A stretch of 64,000 bases of DNA from Marinilabilia rubra. Its GTDB lineage: Bacteria; Bacteroidota; Bacteroidia; Bacteroidales; Marinilabiliaceae. A model generated the notes under the pieces. That model worked only from the letters and a program-made list of their open reading frames with translations. It was not told where the DNA came from and did not search any database. Position numbers and translations under genes: made by a program. Below are positions 24,111-33,437 of this stretch, one piece after another. The stretch covers positions 62,001-126,000 of the forward strand of contig NZ_QEWP01000008.1 of NCBI RefSeq assembly GCF_003121985.1, read 5' to 3'. Within the stretch, counting starts at the first letter, position 1. Every line of letters begins with the position of its first letter.

Positions 24111-25805
24111 TTAATAGCCTGCAGCCTGACCATCCTTACGGGACTCAGATGCGCCAATGTAGACTCCCCTTTCATTGTCATACATAATCCCTTGAAATCC
24201 ACCATATCCACCCAGGTCGAATGACACAATATGTCCCATTTGCATTAAACCACGAACGGTCTCATAAGGAATGCCGCTTTCGACGTGAATTTCACCTTTT
24301 GTTTTGTGCGAAACTCCGGTGGGTGTACTCCCTCCGCTGTGCGAAAACCGAGGTGCATCGCCCGCTTCCTGGAGGTTCATTTCAAAATCGATGAGGTTCA
24401 TGATGATTTGTACATGCCCCTGAGGCTGAAAATCGCCACCCATAACCCCAAAGCTTAGCCAGGGCTTTTTATCTTTTGTTACAAAGGCAGGAATGATGGT
24501 GTGAAAAGGTCTTTTGCCGGGAGCATATTCGTTGGCATCTCCAGGATTCAGGGAAAACAATTCTCCACGGTTTTGAAGCATGAACCCTAATCCGGGTGGA
24601 ACCATACCTGATCCCATTCCCCGGTAATTGCTCTGGATGAGAGAAACCATATTCCCCCACTGATCCGCAACAGTTAAGTATACAGTCTCACTGTGATTTT
24701 GCATTCCAGGTGTGTAGGAGCCGGCTCTTGCGGAGTCAATCAGAGATCTTCTCTTTTTGGCATAAACCTTAGAGAGCAACTTATCAAGGGGAAGTTTTGC
24801 AAAGTCCGGATCGGCAATGTAGTTGGCCCGATCTTCGAATGCTATTTTTTTTGCTTCGTTGACTAAATGAAGATGACGAGCGGTGCCAAATTCCTCCGGG
24901 GAAAACTCAAAACCTTCCAGAATGTTGAGCATGATTTGAGCCGTGATTCCCTGTCCGTTAGGAGGTAACTCCCAGACGGTGTAACCTTTGTAGTTTACAG
25001 GAATAGGCTCAACCCACTCAGAATGATGAAGGGTGAAGTCTTCCTCACTAAGGAAGCCTCCTTGCCCCTGGATGAAATTTACAATGGTTTTGGCAATTCG
25101 GCCATTGTAAAAAGCATCCCGTCCTTTTTCGGCAATTAGTCTGTAAGTATTTGCAAGGTCCGGGTTTTTAAAAATATCCCCTTTTTCAGGTGCTTTTCCG
25201 TCAATGGAATATGTTTCCATAACATTAGGGAATTTCCGGAAATGGTTTAGAGATAACTTCCAGTAATGGCTGATCAGTTCTGTTACGGGAAATCCTTCTT
25301 CGGCATAATCAGCTGCCGGAGCCAGTATTTGTTCCATTGGCATTTTCCCGAATTTATCATGTAATTCAAACCATGCATCGACACAGCCCGGAACTGAAAC
25401 AGGAAGAGGACCGAATGAGGGTATTTTCTCTATTCTATTGGAGATGAAATAATCGTTTGTTAGCAATCGTGGAGAACGACCGCTTCCATTTATGCCATAA
25501 AGACTATTGGACTCAGCGTCCCAGACAAGCGCAAATAAATCTCCACCGATTCCGGAGCCCGTAGGTTCCATGAGTCCTAATGCAGCATTAGCGGCTATAG
25601 CAGCATCGGTCGCGGTGCCTCCTTTTTTTAGGATCTCAAGGCCTATTTGTGTGGCCAGCGGATGACTGGTGGCTACCATTCCTTTTTTGCCAATAATTTC
25701 TGAACGTGTAGCAAATGTGCGGCCTGTAATGCGGTCCTGAGCAATGGAGTATACTGCTGTTGTGAGAATCACCGCTGAAAAAAGCAGTTTTCTGAAATTG
25801 GACAT
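24111..25805 (-). CDS. ggt: Gamma-glutamyltransferase
   Basis: 564 aa from the ATG at 25805, which begins a signal peptide (LLFSAVILTTAVYSIAQ). A longer frame runs back through the tRNA and is not credible. The enzyme splits gamma-glutamyl bonds of glutathione and related compounds in the periplasm and is made as a precursor that cuts itself. Seen: MVATSHPLATQIGLEILKKGG with TDAAIAANAALGLMEPTGSGIGG, and the cleavage-site region ETVYLTVADQWGNMVSLIQ, where the Thr after Glu is the expected N-terminal nucleophile of the small subunit. Also LHLVNEAKKIAFEDRANYIADP and SFGVMGGDFQPQGHVQ. It stands alone on the minus strand, downstream of the initiator tRNA and its terminator. Confidence 0.92.
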   Translation of the reverse strand: MSNFRKLLFSAVILTTAVYSIAQDRITGRTFATRSEIIGKKGMVATSHPLATQIGLEILKKGGTATDAAIAANAALGLMEPTGSGIGGDLFALVWDAESNSLYGINGSGRSPRLLTNDYFISNRIEKIPSFGPLPVSVPGCVDAWFELHDKFGKMPMEQILAPAADYAEEGFPVTELISHYWKLSLNHFRKFPNVMETYSIDGKAPEKGDIFKNPDLANTYRLIAEKGRDAFYNGRIAKTIVNFIQGQGGFLSEEDFTLHHSEWVEPIPVNYKGYTVWELPPNGQGITAQIMLNILEGFEFSPEEFGTARHLHLVNEAKKIAFEDRANYIADPDFAKLPLDKLLSKVYAKKRRSLIDSARAGSYTPGMQNHSETVYLTVADQWGNMVSLIQSNYRGMGSGMVPPGLGFMLQNRGELFSLNPGDANEYAPGKRPFHTIIPAFVTKDKKPWLSFGVMGGDFQPQGHVQIIMNLIDFEMNLQEAGDAPRFSHSGGSTPTGVSHKTKGEIHVESGIPYETVRGLMQMGHIVSFDLGGYGGFQGIMYDNERGVYIGASESRKDGQAAGY

Positions 25806-25919
25806 CCTGATGTTTTTTCTTGTGATTTGTGTTGTCAAATGCTTGCTGTGCCTGCAATTTAAGAAAAATGGCGGATTAATACAATTGCTGTCCGAATTCT
25901 TTTGATCCGGAAAGTCAAT

Positions 25920-25958
25920 AAAAAAAAAGCCGTAAAGCATTTTTGCTTTACGGCTTTT
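25920..25958 (-). terminator. Strong rho-independent terminator of the initiator tRNA
   Basis: A perfect 15-bp inverted repeat (25925-25939 with 25944-25958, core AAGCCGTAAAGCA) with a TTTT loop. On the minus strand it is followed by a run of T (the A run at 25920-25928). It lies 2 nt past the tRNA 3' end. Confidence 0.9.
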
Positions 25959-25960
25959 AG

Positions 25961-26033
<73 letters not shown>

Positions 26034-26073
26034 ATATATCTTAAAACGTGTGTTTTCTTCTTGATTGCGGTTG

Positions 26074-26105
26074 CAAATATAAAGGCTTTTCCAGCTCCCA
26101 CCAAA
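26074..26105 (-). promoter_or_regulatory. Promoter of the initiator tRNA
   Basis: On the minus strand TTTG (26102-26105) is followed by exactly 20 nt and TATATTTG (26074-26081), then C: a full match to the Bacteroidetes consensus. The expected start of transcription is about 35 nt before the mature tRNA 5' end. Confidence 0.85.
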
Positions 26106-26231
26106 TGTTTTTGCTGTTAAAATGTGATAAAAAAAAGTGGTCGTCTTTCTTTGTGTTGGTAACTAGATTGTTCCGGTTTGAAAAAAAATATACATAAGGC
26201 GGTCCTTTTTCGCTACGTCCATAATAATGCT

Positions 26232-26239
26232 TAATTTTG
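26232..26239 (+). promoter_or_regulatory. Candidate -7 element for the M23 peptidase gene
   Basis: TAATTTTG matches TAnnTTTG and lies 40 nt upstream of the start at 26279. The -33 position (TTTC) is a poor match. Confidence 0.45.
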
Positions 26240-26278
26240 TGGGGTTAGAGGAGTAGTTTATGCATTTGAAAATTCATC

Positions 26279-27172
26279 ATGGCCGGCAAAAAGCGAAAAG
26301 AATTTATTCAGAAACTTAAGAGCAAGTATAAACTTGCAATCTTCAATGAACAAACCTATGAGGAAGTATTGGTTTTGAGGCTTTCGAGGCTGAATGTTTT
26401 TACCTTGGTTGGAGCTTCAGCCATTGTCTTAATTATTCTGGTGAGTTTGTTGATTGCTTTTACAGGACTCAGGGAATATATTCCCGGTTATCCCGATGCG
26501 AATCAAAGGTTGCTGATAGTGAGAAATGCCCAGCGGGTAGACTCTCTTTATATTGAGCTCGAAAAAAGAAACAAGTTCATAGAGAACATGCAAAATATTC
26601 TTGATGGAGGTGTGCCGGAATCGCCCGATGAACCCACCATGGGGGATCAGGAGGATGCTCCGTCAACAACAGCCAATAACTCAATGACGGATATTGAGTT
26701 TTCCAGATCTGAAGAAGATTCTCTTTTCAGGGCTTTGGTAGAGAAAGAGGAAAGGTTTAACGTATCGGATAAGCCTACTCGAAATTCCGGCCAGCTTTTA
26801 GAAAATACTTTTTTGTTTACACCTTTGAAAGGGATGGTTGTAAATGAGTTTGGAGATCCCAGAGGACATTACGGTGTTGATATTGTTGCTGGCCCCGGGG
26901 CGCGTGTTTCTGCAGTTATGGATGGCGTTGTGGTTTTTTCGGGCTGGACCGTTGAGACAGGCTATGTGATTCAATTGCAACACTCCAATAACCTGATTTC
27001 AATGTACAAGCACAATGAGCGGTTGCTTAAATCAACCGGAGAACATGTTAAAGCAGGTGAGGCCATTGCCAATGTTGGAAATTCCGGTGAGTTAACTACC
27101 GGCCCGCATTTACACTTTGAGTTGTGGTACAATGGAGTTCCGCTTGATCCGCAGGAATACATTTCTTTTTAG
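26279..27172 (+). CDS. M23 family metallopeptidase (envelope endopeptidase)
   Basis: 297 aa. A basic N-terminus (MAGKKRKEF) precedes one membrane segment (about 40-62). A short coiled coil follows (about 80-108), then an acidic linker and a LytM/M23 domain at the C-terminus (about 180-297). Zinc and active-site residues are all present: His197 and Asp201 in GHYGVD, His245 in MYKHNE, and His277/His279 in PHLHFE. It should therefore be an active peptidoglycan cross-link hydrolase anchored in the inner membrane, or act with a partner in cell separation or growth. The order M23-dxr-rseP suggests linked envelope functions, but there is a 148-nt gap before dxr. Confidence 0.93.
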   Translation: MAGKKRKEFIQKLKSKYKLAIFNEQTYEEVLVLRLSRLNVFTLVGASAIVLIILVSLLIAFTGLREYIPGYPDANQRLLIVRNAQRVDSLYIELEKRNKFIENMQNILDGGVPESPDEPTMGDQEDAPSTTANNSMTDIEFSRSEEDSLFRALVEKEERFNVSDKPTRNSGQLLENTFLFTPLKGMVVNEFGDPRGHYGVDIVAGPGARVSAVMDGVVVFSGWTVETGYVIQLQHSNNLISMYKHNERLLKSTGEHVKAGEAIANVGNSGELTTGPHLHFELWYNGVPLDPQEYISF

Positions 27173-27320
27173 TGAAAGCTTAGCTTAAACCAGGTGAATG
27201 AAATTTTGTCAGATGCTGAATATTGCTGTTTCTGTAAACACCGATGCTGGAAAATCAGGCTTGAGTATTCTGAATAAAAAGTTCTTCGAAAGCATTATCC
27301 TTAAAATCAATTAGTAAATA

Positions 27321-28475
27321 ATGAAACGTCGAATCGCCATTCTTGGCTCAACCGGCTCAATCGGTACACAGGCACTTCAGGTAATAGATCAACACCCCGA
27401 TCTTTTTGAAGTAGAAATTTTAACTGCTGGTAATAATGCTGATCTTCTGGTTCAGCAAGCTCGAAAATATGAGCCCAATGTTGTTGTTATTGGAAATGAG
27501 GAGAAATATAAATGGGTTTGTAGAGAGCTGGAAGATTTGCCTGTCAAAGTCTATGCAGGGAAAGAGGCGTTATCCCAGGTTGGGGCGACGGGAACTGTGG
27601 ATATGGTGCTTGTGGCTCTTGTCGGATTTTCCGGGTTGATGCCTACCATCAGGGCCATTGAAGCAGGTAAGCCAATTGCCCTGGCCAACAAAGAAACCCT
27701 GGTGGTCGCAGGTGATTTGATCATGCAACTGGCCCGTGAGAAAAAAGTACCTGTTCTCCCTGTTGATTCTGAACATTCCGCAATATTTCAGTGCCTGGTT
27801 GGTGAAACTGACAATCCCTTAGAAAAAATTATTCTTACGGCTTCCGGAGGCCCCTTTAGAGGGAAAAATGTTGACTTTCTGCGAAAAGTGACCCGTTGCC
27901 AGGCATTGAATCATCCCAATTGGAAAATGGGGGATAAAATAACCATCGATTCAGCCTCCCTTATGAATAAAGGCTTTGAGGCAATTGAAGCCAAATGGTT
28001 GTTTGACCTCAAGCCTGAGCAGATAGAAATAGTTGTCCATCCTCAATCTATTGTCCATTCGATGATTCAATTTAGGGATGGTTCAATAAAAGCCCAGATG
28101 GGATTGCCGGACATGAAATTGCCGATTCAATATGCTATGGGATACCCTCGAAGATTGGCGAATGGATTTCCGAGGTTTAATTTTACCGACTTTCCAAGTC
28201 TGACATTTGAAAAGGCAGATGTCAGTGTTTTCAGAAATCTTTCGCTGGCGTTTGATGCCATGAACAAAGGGGGCAATATGCCCTGTATTGTCAATGCCGC
28301 CAATGAGGTGGCAGTTGAAGCTTTTCTGAAAAGCAGAATTGGTTTTGTGGAGATGTCCTCGGTTATTGAACAAACAATGACTAAAACATCTTTTTTAAAG
28401 GCTCCGGTATTTCAGGATTATATTGAAACAGATAAAGAAGCCCGTATTGTTGCGGCAGAGATTGTGGCCAAATAA
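27321..28475 (+). CDS. dxr: 1-deoxy-D-xylulose 5-phosphate reductoisomerase
   Basis: 384 aa, full length. Second step of the non-mevalonate isoprenoid pathway: DXP to 2-C-methyl-erythritol 4-phosphate with NADPH and a divalent metal. NADPH site: ILGSTGSIGTQAL. Metal/substrate region: PVDSEHSAIFQCL, LTASGGPFR, NHPNWKMGDKITIDSASLMNKGFE, and VVHPQSIVHSMIQFRDGS. C-terminal helical domain: NAANEVAVEAFL. The enzyme is cytoplasmic. It is followed after 65 nt by rseP, a common neighbour in many bacteria. Confidence 0.97.
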   Translation: MKRRIAILGSTGSIGTQALQVIDQHPDLFEVEILTAGNNADLLVQQARKYEPNVVVIGNEEKYKWVCRELEDLPVKVYAGKEALSQVGATGTVDMVLVALVGFSGLMPTIRAIEAGKPIALANKETLVVAGDLIMQLAREKKVPVLPVDSEHSAIFQCLVGETDNPLEKIILTASGGPFRGKNVDFLRKVTRCQALNHPNWKMGDKITIDSASLMNKGFEAIEAKWLFDLKPEQIEIVVHPQSIVHSMIQFRDGSIKAQMGLPDMKLPIQYAMGYPRRLANGFPRFNFTDFPSLTFEKADVSVFRNLSLAFDAMNKGGNMPCIVNAANEVAVEAFLKSRIGFVEMSSVIEQTMTKTSFLKAPVFQDYIETDKEARIVAAEIVAK

Positions 28476-28540
28476 AGAAAAACAATATATTTGCGGATTC
28501 TCTTGTGAAAAAATGAACCAGATTTAACTTAAAGAAGAAC

Positions 28541-29860
28541 ATGGAATTTCTGATAAAAGCACTACAATTGATTTTAAGCTTGTCCATTCTCGTTATATTG
28601 CATGAGTTTGGGCACTTTCTTTTTGCCCGGCTGTTTAATACACGGGTAGAAAAGTTTTATTTGTTTTTTAATCCCGGATTTTCATTATTCAAATTCCGTA
28701 AGGGCGATACCGAGTATGGTATGGGGTGGTTGCCACTTGGTGGGTATGTCAAAATTTCCGGGATGATTGATGAGTCAATGGATAAAGAACAAATGAAACA
28801 ACCGGCACAGCCTTGGGAGTTTAGAGCCAAACCGGCTTGGCAGCGACTTTTAATTATGGTTGGAGGAGTGTTGGTTAACTTCATTACAGCCATGGTTATT
28901 TTTTGGATGATTCTTTTTAAATGGGGGGAATCATACATCCCGGTCGAAGGTGCCTCATACGGTTTTTCATACCATCCAATAGGGCATGAGCTCGGTCTTC
29001 AGGATGGAGACAAAGTGTTAGCAGTTGATACTTTCAAAGTGGAAACGGTGGGTGATGTGATCCGACACGTGCTTTTGGAGGATCCTGATTATTTTACTGT
29101 TGAAAGAGAGGACTCAGTATTTCAACTCTCGTTACCGGATGAGTTGGGACAGAAGTTTTTATCTGAAGGAGTAAAACGATTTGCTCAATACCGTATTCCA
29201 TTTGTTGTAGATTCTGTGGTGCCCGGAATGCCTGCCGAGGAAGCCGGACTTTTAAAAGGGGACAGCCTGGTGGCAGTGGCAGGAAAAGATGCACCTTTCT
29301 TTAATCAGTTTGTTGATGAATTGTTTCACCATAAAGGAGACTCTACCACAGTCTCATTTTACCGAAATGGTGAATTAATGTCCTTGCCTATGGGCGTTAA
29401 TAAGTCTGGTAAGATTGGTGTTGGACCCAAAGCACCTTCAACTTATCTCGATATCAAAACCCGGGAATATGGTTTTTGGGAAGCTTTCCCGGCCGGAATA
29501 GATAAGGGTTTTGGTATTCTGGTTGGTTATGTCAAGCAAATGCGCCTTATCTTTACAAAAGAAGGAGCCCGGCAGGTGGGTGGTTTTGGAACCATAGGAA
29601 GTTTGTTTCCTGCAAGTTGGGACTGGAACAGCTTTTGGTATACCACAGGTTTTCTATCACTTATTCTTGCATTTATGAATATTCTGCCTATTCCCGCACT
29701 TGACGGCGGGCACGTGTTGTTCCTTCTTTATGAAATCGTTTCCCGACGTAAGCCAAGTGAGAAGTTCCTTGAACATGCCCAGCTTGTTGGAATGATTTTA
29801 TTGATTGGCTTGCTGTTGTATGCAAATGGGAACGATTTGTTCCGTTGGTTGTTCGAATGA
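28541..29860 (+). CDS. rseP: RIP metalloprotease RseP (site-2 protease)
   Basis: 439 aa. The zinc motif HEFGH lies at residues 21-25 in the first membrane helix. The third-helix motif NILPIPALDGGHV supplies the metal-binding Asp. Two PDZ-like regions sit in the periplasmic loop (about 140-200 and 215-290, the second around GMPAEEAGLLKGDSLVAVAG). Membrane helices lie at about 1-25, 100-125, 360-385 and 410-435. It cleaves membrane-spanning substrates such as anti-sigma factors and remnant signal peptides in the inner membrane. No anti-sigma gene is nearby. It probably forms an operon with dxr. Confidence 0.96.
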   Translation: MEFLIKALQLILSLSILVILHEFGHFLFARLFNTRVEKFYLFFNPGFSLFKFRKGDTEYGMGWLPLGGYVKISGMIDESMDKEQMKQPAQPWEFRAKPAWQRLLIMVGGVLVNFITAMVIFWMILFKWGESYIPVEGASYGFSYHPIGHELGLQDGDKVLAVDTFKVETVGDVIRHVLLEDPDYFTVEREDSVFQLSLPDELGQKFLSEGVKRFAQYRIPFVVDSVVPGMPAEEAGLLKGDSLVAVAGKDAPFFNQFVDELFHHKGDSTTVSFYRNGELMSLPMGVNKSGKIGVGPKAPSTYLDIKTREYGFWEAFPAGIDKGFGILVGYVKQMRLIFTKEGARQVGGFGTIGSLFPASWDWNSFWYTTGFLSLILAFMNILPIPALDGGHVLFLLYEIVSRRKPSEKFLEHAQLVGMILLIGLLLYANGNDLFRWLFE

Positions 29861-30257
29861 CAGGGGCTGACTTCCTGTGTAAGGATTTAGCCTGATAATA
29901 TAGTTGTTGTTGTTTTCTCAAATGTGAAAAGTGAATTTTCGTTAGTTAGTGCCCGTATATAAAGTCGGGAAAGTTTGTAAACAGTTTTGTGTCTGGTCAG
30001 AAAGGGCCAGTTGCAATCCCGAGGCTTCGGGAGCGAAGCCTGAAAATACGCAGTCCCGATCCCTCGGGATGAGTAATTTTCGGGCAAGCGTAACGCGGTA
30101 AATGGAACTTTATGGAAACGCACTAGTCAGGGTTAAGGAATTTTCAAGGTAAAAACATATTATCCGATTAATAAATTTATACATTTGTGAAAGAACTTTT
30201 TGGGAATGTTTTTAAGCATTTTAAGAAGTTTTAATAAGAAATTCTAATATTAAGAAT
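29861..30257. other. 397-nt intergenic region between rseP and tatA
   Basis: No gene. Most of the space is taken by the MITE-like element at 29947-30125. The 130 nt before tatA are AT-rich and presumably hold its promoter, but no clean TTTG/TAnnTTTG pair was found. Confidence 0.5.
29947..30125. mobile_element. 179-bp MITE-like element with terminal inverted repeats
   Basis: The ends are imperfect inverted repeats of pattern TAGTGC-N7-ATAAAGT (left from 29947, right ending 30125). The interior is a chain of hairpins: CTGGTC/GGCCAG, AGGCTTC/GAAGCCT, two TCCCGA-N4-TCGGGA palindromes (30017-30032, 30054-30069), and an outer stem TGAAAAT/ATTTTCGG around the second. There is no coding capacity. 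A target duplication is not clear, so mobility is inferred from structure only. Confidence 0.55.
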
Positions 30258-30482
30258 ATGGAACTAAATAGTATTTTTTTATTTGGCATTCCTAGTGGCA
30301 TGGAGTGGGTGCTGGTGATTTTAGCTCTGTTGTTATTATTTGGTGGTCGCAAGATTCCTGAATTAATGAAAGGGCTTGGACAGGGAATGAAGGAATTCAA
30401 AAAAGCCAGAAATGAAGCATCAGATGACTCAAAAAAGTCTGTTGATGAAAGCAATGGAAAGGACGACGAGAAAAAGTCCTGA
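30258..30482 (+). CDS. tatA: Twin-arginine translocase subunit TatA
   Basis: 74 aa, typical. A single N-terminal membrane segment (about residues 14-28, [12 protein letters not shown]) is followed by the [20 protein letters not shown] amphipathic-helix motif and a Lys/Asp/Ser-rich cytoplasmic tail. It forms the pore-like assembly for export of folded proteins together with TatC, which is not in this window. TatA and TatE cannot be told apart by sequence. It is followed after 80 nt by a transglycosylase gene. Confidence 0.93.
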   Translation: MELNSIFLFGIPSGMEWVLVILALLLLFGGRKIPELMKGLGQGMKEFKKARNEASDDSKKSVDESNGKDDEKKS

Positions 30483-30562
30483 AAAGCAATGTTGATGCAG
30501 TTTGATTAACTCTCTTTTTTTAAAGGAGTTATATTTTCTACTTTTCAAGAGGTGTGTTGTTT

Positions 30563-31792
30563 ATGCTCAAACAAATTCTGTTTTGTGCGGGTGTTTTTTT
30601 GCTTTGTTTTGTAGCGGTAAAGGGGCAATCGGATAAAAATAGGGTCCATGTTCCCGGATATCTTGTGGAATCCAGGGTTGAAAAACTTGATCTTAAAACA
30701 CCTGTCTCCCTGGTTTATAATCAATATGTTCAGGCTTATATCGATGTTTATACTTTCAAAAGGCCTGATCACCTTTCAAATATTCTTGCAAGATCGGAAC
30801 TTTACTTTCCTTTATTTGAGGAATATCTTGATAAGTATGATCTTCCGCTGGAATTGAAGTATCTGGCAGTTATCGAATCGGCACTTGACCCCCGTGCCAA
30901 ATCTTCTTCGGGAGCCTATGGCCTGTGGCAATTTCTGTACCAGTCTTCCCGTATGTTTGATCTAAAAATCAATTCTTATGTGGATGAACGTGCAGATCCT
31001 GTTAAGGCAACAGATGCCGCCTGCCGGTATTTGAAGTACTTATATGCCAATTTTAATGATTGGTCGCTGGCAATTGCAGCCTATAATGGTGGAATAGGAG
31101 TGGTCAAAGAAGCAATTTTGAAAACAGGAGGGGAGACAGACTACTGGAAACTTCGACCCCATTTGCCTGAACAGGTAAGAGGCTATGTCCCGGCATTTAT
31201 TGCCGTTAACTATGCTATGAAGTATTACCCTTCATATGAAATACAAAAGAGGGAGGCGGAGTTTTCCTATGATGATTTGCATACAACAACATTGAGCGGG
31301 GGGATTACATTTGACCAAATATCCCGAAAAACCGGGATAAAGGAGGATGTCTTAAGACTTTTAAACCCTGTTTATAAGATGGATTATATCCCGGCCTGCC
31401 AAAAACCTGTTCGTATTGTTTTACCTAAAGAAAATTTGGTGAACTTTATGCAAAATAAATCTTCTTTTATTTTGGAAAAAGAACCTGTGGTAGAGAGAAA
31501 TCCTGCTCCCGGAGATACAGCAGGCCGAACAAAATTAAGTCACATTGTTGCCCGTGGAGAATTTTTTCATGAAATAGCCATGAGATATCAGTGCACCGTT
31601 GAAGATTTAATGGTTTGGAATGATTTTGAAGACAAGAATTTGTTGGCTGGACAAAGATTAACGGTGTGGGAACCTGTTTTGTCCAATTGTAGCCGTATAC
31701 GAATTTTGGATGTAGAAGAGGGGGTTGATTTTCATGATTTTAACACAAGTGCCAGACCTTCCATAAATGAGGTTGCAAATGTCTCTAACTGA
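30563..31792 (+). CDS. MltD-like membrane-bound lytic transglycosylase with LysM
   Basis: 409 aa from the ATG at 30563; an upstream in-frame GTG would place three extra residues before the signal peptide. The signal peptide ends AVKGQ. The SLT domain (about 85-220) contains LAVIESALDP with catalytic Glu105, then SSSGAYGLWQF and AAYNGGIGVV. A degenerate LysM-like segment (about 240-285) and a clearer LysM domain (about 330-375, SHIVARGEFFHEIAMRY...VEDLMVWND) follow and should bind peptidoglycan. The enzyme cleaves MurNAc-GlcNAc bonds non-hydrolytically in the periplasm. Confidence 0.92.
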   Translation: MLKQILFCAGVFLLCFVAVKGQSDKNRVHVPGYLVESRVEKLDLKTPVSLVYNQYVQAYIDVYTFKRPDHLSNILARSELYFPLFEEYLDKYDLPLELKYLAVIESALDPRAKSSSGAYGLWQFLYQSSRMFDLKINSYVDERADPVKATDAACRYLKYLYANFNDWSLAIAAYNGGIGVVKEAILKTGGETDYWKLRPHLPEQVRGYVPAFIAVNYAMKYYPSYEIQKREAEFSYDDLHTTTLSGGITFDQISRKTGIKEDVLRLLNPVYKMDYIPACQKPVRIVLPKENLVNFMQNKSSFILEKEPVVERNPAPGDTAGRTKLSHIVARGEFFHEIAMRYQCTVEDLMVWNDFEDKNLLAGQRLTVWEPVLSNCSRIRILDVEEGVDFHDFNTSARPSINEVANVSN

Positions 31793-31871
31793 TTTTCCCG
31801 GTGCTTTGGGCTTTTTTTTGTAACTTCAACCTTGACAGATATCAGTTTGAAATACCTTAAAATATGATTCA

Positions 31872-32903
31872 ATGAATAAAAAATCCAGGCCTAAACATCT
31901 AATTTTCTTTTTGGTAATGGTTGCGCCATTACTTCTTTTTTCATGCAAAAACAAAGGGGGTGTTCATAAACCTAATATTTCCGGTAGCACAGGGGAAATG
32001 CTGATTGTCATGAACGACTCTGTAAGAAGCTCTGCAGGTGGAAAACAACTTGAGTCGGTAATGCGCCAGTCGGTTGTGGCATTACCACAGGCCGAAAACT
32101 TATTCGATGTATCCATTATTCCTCACCGGGCTTTTAGTGAGCGGTTAAGGTCTTTCAGAAACCTGGTTATTGTAAAGTTAGGGCCAGAACAACAGACAGG
32201 GATTAAGTATTATAAAGATCAATGGGGAAAACAACAGGCTATGGCCCGGATTTTTGCAAAGGACACCTGGGAGCTCGATTCCCTTATAAATGAAGACGAA
32301 GTAAAATTGACCGGCTTCTTTGTAAAAGCAGAGAGAGAGCGAAGTCAAAGATATTATAGAAAATATATTAATAGAAACCTGACTGAGAAGTTTCAGGAGA
32401 AGTGGGATGCTTTTATGATTGTGCCTGTTAATTACACAGAAAATAAGCCAGGCAAAGATTTTATGTGGATGTCTCACGAAACACCTTTGGTGAGTCAGGG
32501 GTTGTTGGTTTATTCTTTTGAATATACAGGCCATGAATCTATTTCAGAGGCCTACTTGTTGAATAAACGCGATTCTGTTTTAAAGATAAATGTTCCGGGG
32601 CCTTCACAAGGTTCTTACATGGAAACAGAAAACAGGGTTCCGGTTACCTACAAACGATTTTTGCATAATGATCACCAAATTGTAGAGATGCGGGGTCTGT
32701 GGAGGGTTGAAGGTGACCTTATGGGCGGACCGTTTGTCAGTTTTGCTCACATCGATCCCGAAAATAGCAGAATTGTTGTGACAGAGGGGTATGTGTATGC
32801 CCCGGAAAAACCGGAAAAACGTAATCTTGTCTGGCAGTTGGAGTCGGTGCTTTATTCATTTAAATTTATAGAAGAAGAACAACAAGATACAGAACAGGAA
32901 TGA
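31872..32903 (+). CDS. DUF4837 family lipoprotein
   Basis: 343 aa. A basic N-terminus (MNKKSRPKH) and hydrophobic stretch end in LLLFSC, a lipobox Cys. The mature part opens ISGSTGEMLIVMNDSVR, typical of DUF4837, a Bacteroidetes-restricted family of unknown function. Also visible are LIVKLGPEQQTGIKYYKDQW, IPVNY-like IVPVNYTENK and the late GGPFVSFAHIDPENSRIVVTEGYVYAPEKPKR-type segment, the most conserved region. The gene overlaps the next by 4 nt (ATGA), so the two products may act together. Confidence 0.85.
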   Translation: MNKKSRPKHLIFFLVMVAPLLLFSCKNKGGVHKPNISGSTGEMLIVMNDSVRSSAGGKQLESVMRQSVVALPQAENLFDVSIIPHRAFSERLRSFRNLVIVKLGPEQQTGIKYYKDQWGKQQAMARIFAKDTWELDSLINEDEVKLTGFFVKAERERSQRYYRKYINRNLTEKFQEKWDAFMIVPVNYTENKPGKDFMWMSHETPLVSQGLLVYSFEYTGHESISEAYLLNKRDSVLKINVPGPSQGSYMETENRVPVTYKRFLHNDHQIVEMRGLWRVEGDLMGGPFVSFAHIDPENSRIVVTEGYVYAPEKPEKRNLVWQLESVLYSFKFIEEEQQDTEQE

Positions 32904-33271
32904 ATTACCCATCTCTCACAAACGACGATATTCGAAAAGCCACCAGTAGGGAGGATCTGATAAGAGAAACAGCAGAACAAATTATTAAAGACTTTGCTGA
33001 GTTTGATCTTGTGATTCACTTCTCCGGTAATGTTTACGATTTTTATCAGGAGTTATTTGGACAGATGCAGCAGCATGTGGACATTCTGTTGGCATCACAG
33101 GGAGAGAAGTTTTTCAATTTGCTTTATCGAATTGATGTGGATCCTAAAGATATCGACCACTATCAGCAACAGTTTCCTGAAACATCCCATGTTGATGTTG
33201 TAACAGAACTCATCATACATCGCGAATTAAAGAAGGTGATGATTCGGGAGTATTTTCGTCAGTCTAAATGA
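32900..33271 (+). CDS. Small conserved hypothetical protein coupled to DUF4837
   Basis: 123 aa, soluble, with no signal peptide or membrane segment. It is alpha-helical and acidic, with the patterns REDLIRETAEQIIKDFAEF, VIHFSGNVYDFYQELFGQM and LIIHRELKKVMIREYFRQ. I do not recognise a family. Its ATG overlaps the stop of the DUF4837 lipoprotein gene by 4 nt, implying translational coupling, although one product is expected in the cytoplasm and the other in the envelope. Confidence 0.7.
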   Translation: MNYPSLTNDDIRKATSREDLIRETAEQIIKDFAEFDLVIHFSGNVYDFYQELFGQMQQHVDILLASQGEKFFNLLYRIDVDPKDIDHYQQQFPETSHVDVVTELIIHRELKKVMIREYFRQSK

Positions 33272-33437
33272 GTAATAAAGCATTGGTTACGAAGCTTCTG
33301 GATAGATCAATGGTAAACCATACAGTGCTGATAAACTGATTTTTAATGCAATTGTGTCTTTGGCATTAAATAATTGTATTTCAGTTTTTTCAAAAAAACC
33401 TGACGAAGTGTTGAATAAGCAGACATTCCATATATAT

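Noticed and set aside
31320-31345. ATCCCG-AAAAAC-CGGGAT hairpin resembling the dispersed palindromes
   Set aside because: It is inside the transglycosylase coding region, has a different loop size and arms, and is probably chance.
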